From: Limisphaerales bacterium
GTDB taxonomy: Bacteria; Verrucomicrobiota; Verrucomicrobiia; Limisphaerales; UBA11358
Length of the DNA: 5,768 nt
Direction: 5' to 3'
Assembly: GCA_003455565.1 (NCBI GenBank)
Contig: DMQW01000193.1
Coordinates: 1 to 5,768 of the forward strand
The notes below the pieces were generated by a model that ran no database searches, was not told the DNA's origin, and saw only the letters and a program-made list of their open reading frames with translations. Made by a program: the position numbers and the translations under genes. Shown here one piece after another: positions 1 through 5,703 of this stretch (its first letter is position 1; every line of letters begins with the position of its first letter).

Positions 1-22
1 AATCCGGCAACCAAAAATAATA

Positions 23-1912
23 ATGACCACAAAATTTTTCCGCCCGCTTTTTCTCGCCGCATTCGTCGCGTCGCTGACCTTTTCCACTTCGCTGCGCGCC
101 GCGATTGCGTCGGCGGAAAATCTTCTGCCGGCGGACACGCTCGCGTTTTTCACCGTGCCGGATTGCACTGCGCTGCGCGTCCTGTCCAAGGTTTCGCCGC
201 AGATGATGTTCTGGAATGACGCGGCTATGAAGCCGTTTCATGACAAGTTCATGGCCAAGCTGAATGAAAAATTCACCGCGCCGCTCGAACATGATCTCGG
301 CGTGAAGGCCGCCGATTTCATGGATCTGCCGCAGGGCCAGTTCACGCTCGCCGTCACGGTCAACGGTTCAACCGGCCATGACGATGTGCCGCCCGGCATT
401 TTGCTGCTGCTCGATGCCAAGGGCAAAAGTGATTCGCTCAAGACCAACCTCGCCGCGCTCCAGAAAAAATGGGCGGCGGACGGCCGCGCGCTGCGGACGG
501 AAAAATTCCACGGCCTCGCGTTCACCGTCGTGCCGCTGTCGAGCAACGATTTCGCGGGCATCTTCCCCAAACGCGCGCCGGTGCAGGAACTCGGCAAGGA
601 ACCGAAAGTGGAGAAGCCGGGCGAACTCTATTTCGCGCAGTTTGAATCGCTGCTGATCGCGGGCAATTCCGCCAAGGTGGTCGAACCTGTCGCCGCGCAT
701 CTGACCGGCGGCAGCGCGCCCGCCCTTGCGGACGATGCGATGTTCGCGGCGGACAAGCTCGCGCAATTCCGCGATGCGCCGACGTATTACGGCTGGTTCA
801 ACGGCAATAAACTTTTCGCGATGCTCACCGAGTCGCCCGCCAGCACCGAGGGCGATCCGGCGTCCGTGATGCCGAAGTTCACCGCCGCAAAAATTCTTGG
901 TGTGACCGGCCTCGGCAGTTTAAAATCCGCCAGCTTTGCGCTGCGTGAAGCGCGCGATGGCTCGGCGTTGACGCTGCATCTTTCCGCGCCGGAAGCCACC
1001 CGTGCGGGCATCTTGAAGATTCTCGCCCTCGCGCCGAAGGATGCGGGCGCGCCGGTTTTTGTTCCCGCCGAGTCCGTGAAATTTTCGCGCTTCCGCCTCG
1101 ACGGCAAACAGGCCTGGGCCGAACTGCAAAAGATGATCGCCGGCATTTCGCCGGGAGGACTCGCCAGTTTGAACGCCGTGATTGACATGGCTAACACATT
1201 TGGCCAGCAGAAAAATCCCGGCTTCGATCTCCGCACCGCGCTCATGGGCAACCTGGGCGACGACATCATCACCTACCAGAAGGGGCCGGTGGGTGATTCG
1301 CTGGTGGAACTGTCCAGCCCGCCGACGCTGTTCCTCGTGGCCGTGGCGAATGCCGACCAGACGATTGACGCCATCAAGACCGTCGCCGCGATGATCACGC
1401 CGCAGGACGCGACCAAACAAGCGCCGCGTGAATTTCTGGGCCACAAAATCCACACGATTGCGCTGCGGCCCACCCGCAATGCCGCCACCGGCGCGACCAC
1501 GACGAGTTCGCTTTATTTCGCCGCGAGCGGCGGTTATCTCGCGTTGAGCATGGACACGGCGATGCTGGAGGAATACCTGCGCAGCGCCGACGGCAAGGTG
1601 AAGCCGCTGGGTGAAACCGCCGGTCTCGCCGAGGCCGCGCAGCGCGTGGGCGGCATGGGCGGCGGAATGTTTGGTTACCAAAACCAGCGCGAGACGATGC
1701 GCCAGAGTTTCAAGCTGCTGAAAAATGCCAGCGAGGCCAACTCGGCCATGAAGATGTTTCCGCCGGCGTTCCGTGAATGGGTTGATTTCGCCCTGCTGCC
1801 GGATTACAGCGCGGTGCAGAAATATTTTTACATATCCGTCTTTGCGGGCAACGCGAACGCCGATGGGTTGACGATGAAAGTTTTCACGCCGCGACCGCCG
1901 CAGTTGAATTAA
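23..1912 (+). CDS. Exported protein of unknown function (DUF3352-like style)
   Basis: A 629-residue protein that I do not recognise as any characterised enzyme. It opens with a Sec-type signal peptide: a Lys/Arg-containing start, a hydrophobic core at about residues 8-24 and a likely signal peptidase I site after Ala-Ser-Ala at residues 29-31, so it is probably periplasmic. The mature protein begins with LLPADTLAFFTVPDC, a 'proteins of inconvenient activity avoid zero' type opening that I associate with large DUF3352-like exported proteins of Verrucomicrobia and Planctomycetes; this is from memory. No further membrane segment, catalytic motif or repeat is evident. A glycine/methionine-rich stretch (GGMGGGMFGY) lies at residues 543-552. 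The ATG at 23 is chosen because the signal peptide follows at once; the 22-nt leader is A-rich with no Shine-Dalgarno. The gene overlaps the convergent ligase gene by 29 bp and has its own terminator at 1937-1980. Coding status is secure, function is not. Confidence 0.88.
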   Translation: MTTKFFRPLFLAAFVASLTFSTSLRAAIASAENLLPADTLAFFTVPDCTALRVLSKVSPQMMFWNDAAMKPFHDKFMAKLNEKFTAPLEHDLGVKAADFMDLPQGQFTLAVTVNGSTGHDDVPPGILLLLDAKGKSDSLKTNLAALQKKWAADGRALRTEKFHGLAFTVVPLSSNDFAGIFPKRAPVQELGKEPKVEKPGELYFAQFESLLIAGNSAKVVEPVAAHLTGGSAPALADDAMFAADKLAQFRDAPTYYGWFNGNKLFAMLTESPASTEGDPASVMPKFTAAKILGVTGLGSLKSASFALREARDGSALTLHLSAPEATRAGILKILALAPKDAGAPVFVPAESVKFSRFRLDGKQAWAELQKMIAGISPGGLASLNAVIDMANTFGQQKNPGFDLRTALMGNLGDDIITYQKGPVGDSLVELSSPPTLFLVAVANADQTIDAIKTVAAMITPQDATKQAPREFLGHKIHTIALRPTRNAATGATTTSSLYFAASGGYLALSMDTAMLEEYLRSADGKVKPLGETAGLAEAAQRVGGMGGGMFGYQNQRETMRQSFKLLKNASEANSAMKMFPPAFREWVDFALLPDYSAVQKYFYISVFAGNANADGLTMKVFTPRPPQLN

Positions 1913-3149
1913 GCGGCGCCGTCAGCCTGAATTTGCCGGAGTGCGTGGGAACGAGAAAACTCACGCACTCCGTTTTAATTCCGCCGTAGGTTTGCAGGAG
2001 CGATTTTAGTTTTGCCGTCACGGTGGCCAGTTCCCCTGCATCTGGCCCGCGACCGTCCGGCACAAAACGCAAGGTGCAACTGCCGTCCGCTGGCTGACGC
2101 AGTTCGTAATGGGCGATGCCCGCGACATTTTCAAAGCAGCGGTCCACTTCCAGCGTTGTCACGCGCCGGCCATCCGCCGCCCGCAACGCATCACGCGCCC
2201 GACCGTGGATGACATAATGGGTTGCATAAGGTTCCTCGTGCCGTTCCATCAGGTCGCCGGTGCGATAGCGCACGAGCGGCATCAGGTCATTGCTCAAACT
2301 GGTCACGACCAGTTCACCCACGCTGTCCGCGTCCACGTCCACCAATTCCATAAACGCGGTTTCGGTGCTCGGTTTCATGTCGCCGCGTTCGTCCTGCATC
2401 AATAAATGGCCGGCTTCCGTGGAGCCATAAAGATTCAAGACCGGCACGCCAAACACGCGCTGCAAAATCCGGCGATGCACGACGCTCACAAATTCGTAGC
2501 TGGATAAAATAAAACGGAGCGACGGAAAACGGATGCCATGCCGTTCGCAATACAGCGCGAGCCAGACCGCGTGAACCGGATCAACGTCGAGCAACGGCGG
2601 CGACCAGTCCGAAATTTCCTGCGCCATCCGCGCCAGTTCCGTCTCGGCCAGCGTGAAGGGAATCCGCGCGATGTTCAGGTAAAATGTCGGGCCGATGATG
2701 CGTTGCTCACGCGAGACCCAGACGGTGGGACAGGCGCGGCCATTGCAGACGGGCGACGTCAGTGTGGCGCGGCGGGCGGCGGGATTTTCCGCCAGCACGC
2801 GCGCGACAAAATCATTCAGCCGCAGCGCGCGGCGTTCCTGTTCGTCCCACCAGCCCCGGCGGAACAAGACCGGCGTGCGTTCGTCCGAGGTTCCCGAAGT
2901 GTATTCCAGTTCCACCACACCCTGTTCGAGCAGCGTCTCCAGATTGTTTTCCGGAGCAAGAAAATTGCCGGGAAAATTTTCGCGCAACTCATGCTTGGTG
3001 ACAAACGGCAGCCGGAAAAAATCCCCGGGCGAAATGATTGGGGGTGACAACCGCGCGCGGTAAAGCGGAATCTGCCGCCACTGCGGAATGAGTCCGGCGA
3101 GACGCGGCCATTGGGCGGCTTCGGCGGTGAGTTCGGGCGTGGCGGCCAT
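1884..3149 (-). CDS. PaaK-like AMP-dependent synthetase/ligase (phenylacetate-CoA ligase family)
   Basis: A 421-residue cytoplasmic adenylate-forming enzyme, expected to activate a carboxylic acid as an acyl-AMP and possibly pass it to CoA or another acceptor. The ANL core motifs appear in order: the ATP-binding loop YTSGTSDERTPV at 83-94 (A3), NLYGSTEAGHL at 239-249 (A5), VRYRTGDL at 293-300 (A7), HGRARDAL with the hinge Asp at 315-322 (A8), and PTHSGKFR at 401-408 with Lys406 as the A10 catalytic lysine. This order and the length match the PaaK/coenzyme F390 synthetase-like branch, which runs to about 430 residues. The substrate cannot be read from sequence, and no phenylacetate catabolic genes are adjacent, so the name paaK is not justified. 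The ATG at 3149 has no clear Shine-Dalgarno; a hairpin-forming inverted repeat lies 6 nt upstream. The final residues (LNSTAAVAA) come from the 29-bp overlap with the convergent gene and may be dispensable. Confidence 0.92.
   Translation of the reverse strand: MAATPELTAEAAQWPRLAGLIPQWRQIPLYRARLSPPIISPGDFFRLPFVTKHELRENFPGNFLAPENNLETLLEQGVVELEYTSGTSDERTPVLFRRGWWDEQERRALRLNDFVARVLAENPAARRATLTSPVCNGRACPTVWVSREQRIIGPTFYLNIARIPFTLAETELARMAQEISDWSPPLLDVDPVHAVWLALYCERHGIRFPSLRFILSSYEFVSVVHRRILQRVFGVPVLNLYGSTEAGHLLMQDERGDMKPSTETAFMELVDVDADSVGELVVTSLSNDLMPLVRYRTGDLMERHEEPYATHYVIHGRARDALRAADGRRVTTLEVDRCFENVAGIAHYELRQPADGSCTLRFVPDGRGPDAGELATVTAKLKSLLQTYGGIKTECVSFLVPTHSGKFRLTAPLNSTAAVAA
1937..1980 (+). 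terminator. Rho-independent terminator of the exported-protein gene
   Basis: A perfect 11-bp stem (CGGAGTGCGTG at 1937-1947 with CACGCACTCCG at 1962-1972) encloses a 14-nt loop and is followed at once by TTTTAATT. It starts 24 nt after the stop codon of the upstream plus-strand gene. The T tract lies on the plus-strand side only; reading the minus strand, the stem is followed by GGCAAATTC, so it should not stop transcripts of the convergent ligase gene. Unusually, the whole hairpin lies inside the ligase coding sequence. Confidence 0.85.
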
Positions 3150-3155
3150 TTGGCT

Positions 3156-3187
3156 TTTGCGAGGTGCGCGTCACCCAGTCTCGCAAA
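3156..3187. promoter_or_regulatory. Inverted repeat in the divergent intergenic region (possible operator or leader hairpin)
   Basis: The arms TTTGCGAG (3156-3163) and CTCGCAAA (3180-3187) are perfect 8-bp inverted complements separated by 16 nt. A second nested pairing, GTG (3164-3166) with CAC (3172-3174), could extend the stem across a bulge. The repeat ends 6 nt before the ligase start codon, so in ligase mRNA it could fold next to the start; as DNA it could be an operator for the ligase, the transporter or both. No convincing sigma-70 promoter is visible; TTGACG on the minus strand (3204-3199) is the best -35-like match for the ligase. The repeat is seen directly; the role is inferred. 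Confidence 0.4.
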
Positions 3188-3316
3188 TAATTTCCCGCCG
3201 TCAACCGGACCGGGCATTTTTTATCCGGCCGGTGCCGGCTCTTTGTTTCATTAAATTCTTTGACCCGTGCGCGCGGCTCTGTTTCCATCCGGCGTGATTT
3301 TGGAATGCGCCGCCCG

Positions 3317-4846
3317 ATGAATTTTAGCTCCCTCATTTTTGACCATGCCAACCTGCTGGTAGCGCTCTGCCTGGTCGCCGTCATCTTCCAGTATTTCCGC
3401 AACAATCCGCTCAAGCACAGCCGCTGGTTCATGCTCCGCCGTTTCATCAACTGGTTTCCGCTCGGCATGACCTATTCGTTCCTCTACATGGGCCGCTACA
3501 ACCTCAACGTCTCCAAAAACGCGCTTGGCAGCCTGATGACCAAGGAGGAGTTCGGCACCATCTTCGCCATCGGCACGACCGTCTATGCTTTTTCCTTTTT
3601 GATCAACGGGCCGCTCGTGGACAAGATCGGTGGCAAAAAAGGAATTCTCATCGCCGCCATTGGTTCGTCCGTGGCGAATGTGCTGCTCGGTGTGCTGACC
3701 TATTTTGTCGTGCTGGGGCGGCTCAAGGTCAACATGGTCGTCGCGTATTCCGTGCTGTATGGACTGAACATGTATTTTCAAAGCTACGGCGCGGTGTCCA
3801 TCATCAAGGTCAAGGCGTATTGGTTTCACGTCCGCGAACGCGGCGTGTTCGGCGCGATTTTTGGCGCGCTCATTTCCATCGGTGTTTATTTCGCATTCGA
3901 TTGGGGGCAGAAAATCATTGAACTGACGAAGGCGGGTTCCACCGGCGGCTGGTTACACGATCTGCTGCAAACCATTTTTGCGTCCAATGTCAAAGTCGGC
4001 GACAAACTGGTGGACGCGACCTGGGCGGTCTTTTTCATTCCCTCGGCCATTATGCTGTTCTGGGTGGTGGTGGATTGGTGGCTCATCAAAGACACGCCGG
4101 AAGAGGCGAACTTTCCCGCCTTCGACACGCACGACGCGTCGTCCGGCCAGATGCACGTCGAACTCTCCACGCTCGACCTGCTGAAAAAAGTTTTCGCCAG
4201 CAAACTGATGCTGCTCATCGCGCTGGTGGGATTGACCTCCGGCGTGTTCCGCAACGGCGTAACGCAATGGTATTTTGTTTTTGCCGCCGAGGTGAAACAG
4301 CCGGGCGCAGAATTCTTTCTCAAAAACTGGGGCTTTCTGCTGTGCGTCTTCGGCATCGCGGGCGGATTTATCGGCGGCTGGGTTTCCGACCATTGGTATC
4401 AATCGCGCCGCGCACCGCCGGCGGCCTTCATGTGCGCGCTGGTGCTGGTGCTGACGCTCGTGATGGCGGGGATTTTATTTTCGTCACCGCTCGGTGTGGG
4501 CTACGCGTCGGTCTTGATTGTGATGGCGTCCGTCGGCATCACCTCGCTCATGGCCGGCACGGCGGCGACGGATTTTGGCGGACGCAAAGCCACGGCGACG
4601 TGTTCGGGCATCGTGGATGGCTGCACCTATCTCGGCAGCGGCATTCAATCGTATTTCATCGGCCATCTCACGCCCGGCGAACACGCGGATGCGGCGCAAA
4701 CTTTTTTATTGCTCCCGCGCGACTGGCATTGGTGGCCGCTGTTCATGCTGCCGTTCGCGGCCATCGGTTTGTTCGTCGCGATCAAACTCTGGCATCAACT
4801 GCCGGAAGCCACGCGGCGTTACAACGATTCCGTCAAAGCGAAGTGA
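3317..4846 (+). CDS. MFS transporter, organophosphate:phosphate antiporter (OPA/GlpT-UhpT-like) family
   Basis: An inner-membrane transporter of 509 residues with about 12 hydrophobic segments. Family signs are the GRYNLN stretch at 59-64 in the first transmembrane region, the MFS motif-A loop GPLVDKIGGKKG at 98-109, its second-half counterpart GGWVSDHWYQSRR at 353-365, and TDFGGRKATATCSGIVDG at 418-435. Arg60 and Arg312 (in FRNGVTQW) seem to align with the two phosphate-binding arginines of E. coli GlpT, so a phosphorylated substrate exchanged for phosphate is plausible; the exact compound is not. It is longer than GlpT (about 450 residues), partly through an extended loop at about 195-238 and the long central loop at about 257-290. 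The frame is open from a TTG at 3260 and also has ATG at 3305; I prefer ATG 3317 because the sequence then starts close to the first hydrophobic helix without an Arg-rich extension, but no start has a good Shine-Dalgarno. A TTGACC at 3260-3265 could be a -35 box. The last 23 residues are duplicated downstream. Confidence 0.9.
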   Translation: MNFSSLIFDHANLLVALCLVAVIFQYFRNNPLKHSRWFMLRRFINWFPLGMTYSFLYMGRYNLNVSKNALGSLMTKEEFGTIFAIGTTVYAFSFLINGPLVDKIGGKKGILIAAIGSSVANVLLGVLTYFVVLGRLKVNMVVAYSVLYGLNMYFQSYGAVSIIKVKAYWFHVRERGVFGAIFGALISIGVYFAFDWGQKIIELTKAGSTGGWLHDLLQTIFASNVKVGDKLVDATWAVFFIPSAIMLFWVVVDWWLIKDTPEEANFPAFDTHDASSGQMHVELSTLDLLKKVFASKLMLLIALVGLTSGVFRNGVTQWYFVFAAEVKQPGAEFFLKNWGFLLCVFGIAGGFIGGWVSDHWYQSRRAPPAAFMCALVLVLTLVMAGILFSSPLGVGYASVLIVMASVGITSLMAGTAATDFGGRKATATCSGIVDGCTYLGSGIQSYFIGHLTPGEHADAAQTFLLLPRDWHWWPLFMLPFAAIGLFVAIKLWHQLPEATRRYNDSVKAK

Positions 4847-4940
4847 AAGCCTGATAAAACCCCAAAAAGTTTTTTTTGGAAGCAGGATAATCTGGGCGGA
4901 GGAAAATCTAAACCGGCGGCGTGTTGCTGCGGGTGGATTG
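4772..4940 (+). repeat. Direct repeat copy 1: 3' end of the transporter gene plus downstream flank
   Basis: This segment matches 5532-5703 at a constant offset of 760 bp over 4772-4920 without gaps (129 of 149 identical by hand count). After a 3-nt length difference, GTTGCTGC and a few more bases still align (4923-4940 with 5686-5703). It covers the final 24 codons of the transporter, its stop, the A/T hairpin and about 60 bp beyond. Positions 4886-4920 are identical in both copies. The reading frame continues into the transporter only here, so this is probably the source copy. Confidence 0.9.
4862..4879 (+). terminator. Weak terminator-like A/T hairpin after the transporter gene
   Basis: CCAAAAA (4862-4868) can pair with TTTTTGG (4873-4879) around a GTTT loop, 15 nt after the transporter stop. 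An eight-T run (4870-4877) overlaps the 3' arm rather than following it, so this is a poor intrinsic terminator. The equivalent place in the second repeat copy (5621-5640) keeps an AAAAAGCTTTTT palindrome despite base changes. Confidence 0.3.
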
Positions 4941-4994
4941 AATACAAGCAAGTGTCTTCCGTATTTTGGTTCAGTCGCGATAAGCCGGAATTGA

Positions 4995-5183
4995 CGCCGC
5001 AAATGTTCCCGCGCACACTCGCCAGAGTTGCATGGCCTTACACCCAAACTTTCCAACATCGCCTTACGCGCCGCTGATTCCAGAGCAGCGGTGGTTTTGC
5101 AAATCGCGGATTATTGCACCTGGGCGATTTACCGGAAATGGAACGGGATTCCCCGACTGAAAAATGAAGACCAGAAGAAATGA
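4995..5183 (+). pseudogene. Possible C-terminal remnant of a DUF3800-like protein
   Basis: An open frame of 62 codons follows an in-frame stop at 4992 and ends at the TGA at 5181-5183. It has no ATG. From about 5034 its translation looks protein-like, with the stretch LQIADYCTWAIYRKW encoded at 5097-5141, then a short basic tail. That stretch resembles the C-terminal (L/I)QIADYxxWAIxRK(W/Y) pattern I remember from DUF3800 proteins, which often occur in defence or mobile contexts. If so, the N-terminal four-fifths of the gene is missing and the left breakpoint lies between transporter repeat copy 1 and about 5034. No key N-terminal residues can be assessed. The assignment rests on one short motif and could be coincidental. 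Confidence 0.4.
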
Positions 5184-5236
5184 CCACCCCGGCTACTCTT
5201 GCGAGAGAACCCCCTGGGTTCTTGTCACCAGGGTGG
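5184..5236. other. Compact segment with several competing helices
   Basis: CCACCC (5184-5189) pairs with GGGTGG (5231-5236), enclosing the hairpins CTCT-TGCG-AGAG (5196-5207) and AACCC-CCT-GGGTT (5208-5220). An exclusive alternative pairs CCCTGG (5212-5217) with CCAGGG (5228-5233). It starts immediately after the stop of the DUF3800-like remnant. It is not a tRNA and matches no riboswitch I recognise. It may be a structured RNA, an end of a mobile element or chance GC-rich pairing. Confidence 0.3.
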
Positions 5237-5248
5237 GACCTTTAAATC

Positions 5249-5339
5249 TTTTATTCTGTCGGCCCACCATTCACCTGAGCGGGATACCCCGCGACGCCAT
5301 GGAGACGACTTTCAGTGGTAGCAGGCCGACACAATAAAA
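5249..5339. repeat. 91-bp palindromic element with 16-bp inverted arms
   Basis: The arms at 5249-5264 and 5324-5339 are inverted complements at 15 of 16 positions (one mismatch, at 5256/5332). Inside, ACCATT (5266-5271) can pair with AGTGGT (5314-5319), and GCGGG-ATAC-CCCGC (5279-5292) forms an apical hairpin, giving a long rod-like fold. No obvious target-site duplication flanks it. It ends 36 nt before the start of the chimeric ORF, so it could be a 5' leader structure, a MITE-like palindrome or part of an insertion-sequence end. Confidence 0.6.
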
Positions 5340-5375
5340 CCATAATTCACCCAAACGTGCAAACCCAATTTTCGC

Positions 5376-5606
5376 ATGGCCAAAACTGATTCCGACCGCT
5401 ACGAACTGACCGACGCCGACAAGCGCGACCTCATTAAGCTCATTGAGTCGGGCAAGCCACTCCCGGAGAAATACCGGTTCATCCTGTTTGACGACAAGCA
5501 CGAGGTTGAACTTGTCTGGAACGGCAACACCTTCGCGGCGATTAAACTCTGGTATCAACTGCCGGAAGCGACACAGCGTTACAACGCCTCGGTTAAACCG
5601 AAGTAA
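5376..5606 (+). CDS. Chimeric 76-aa ORF: methyltransferase-like N-terminus fused to a duplicated transporter tail
   Basis: Residues 1-52 (with LTDADKRDLIKLIESGKPLP at 11-30, then EKYRFILFDD and VELVWNG) look like the extreme N-terminus of Type III Mod-like adenine-specific DNA methyltransferases, where a similar stretch ends in FxDKxEVELVWNGKT before the catalytic domain; this is from memory. The expected continuation with the SAM-binding and DPPY-type catalytic motifs is absent. From Phe53 to the stop the protein is instead the transporter C-terminal tail (AIKLWYQLPEATQRYN versus AIKLWHQLPEATRRYN), lying on repeat copy 2. It therefore cannot be an active methylase and has no membrane segment. 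The ATG at 5376 begins the methylase-like similarity; no Shine-Dalgarno precedes it, but a palindromic element does. It is either a truncated relic that acquired a stop from the repeat or a novel small chimeric gene. The frame is intact and codon use resembles the neighbours. Confidence 0.6.
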   Translation: MAKTDSDRYELTDADKRDLIKLIESGKPLPEKYRFILFDDKHEVELVWNGNTFAAIKLWYQLPEATQRYNASVKPK

Positions 5607-5703
5607 AAACCTGATAAAACCCTAAAAAGCTTTTTTGGGGAACACGATAATCTGGGCGGAGGAAAATCTAAACCGGCGGCGGGAAGTTGCTGCCGGTGAA
5701 CTG
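5532..5703 (+). repeat. Direct repeat copy 2: transporter 3' end plus flank, within the chimeric ORF
   Basis: Counterpart of 4772-4940. Of the 24 shared sense codons, 14 are identical, 5 differ synonymously and 5 change the residue (V to A, H to Y, R to Q, D to A, A to P); the stop is TAA instead of TGA. There is no indel through 5680. Similarity starts sharply at the Phe codon at 5532; upstream bases do not align with the transporter, marking a junction at about 5531/5532. Confidence 0.9.

Noticed and set aside
920..1681. Long minus-strand open frame of 253 codons inside the exported-protein gene
   Set aside because: Arg/His/Gly-rich translation typical of antisense frames in GC-rich genes; the sense frame has a signal peptide and a matching terminator.
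3226..3242. GC palindrome CCGGC-CGGT-GCCGG upstream of the transporter
   Set aside because: A 5-bp stem in GC-rich DNA is common by chance, with no T tract and no spacing that fits an operator clearly.
3260..3316. TTG at 3260 as the transporter start
   Set aside because: It adds an Arg-rich stretch unlike a transporter N-terminus, lacks a Shine-Dalgarno, and TTGACC fits better as a -35-like box; ATG 3305 remains possible.
4575..4994. A 139-codon plus-strand frame through the transporter 3' end
   Set aside because: It overlaps the transporter in another frame, has Arg/Ser-rich low-quality translation and no family resemblance.
4847..5016. Open plus-strand frame continuing through repeat copy 1 to 5077
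   Set aside because: The translation changes character along its length, has no plausible start and no family resemblance strong enough to call.
5071..5091. Hairpin CCGCTG/CAGCGG followed by a few T residues as a terminator
   Set aside because: Only 6 bp with a 9-nt loop and no real T tract; it lies within the DUF3800-like frame and is probably chance.
5184..5236. tRNA gene suggested by GGGTTC near a stem
   Set aside because: The loop is the wrong size for a T-loop, and no acceptor, D or anticodon arms can be assembled.
5271..5558. A 95-codon minus-strand frame opposite the chimeric ORF
   Set aside because: It is the antisense of the methyltransferase-like sequence and runs through the palindrome; no recognisable domain.
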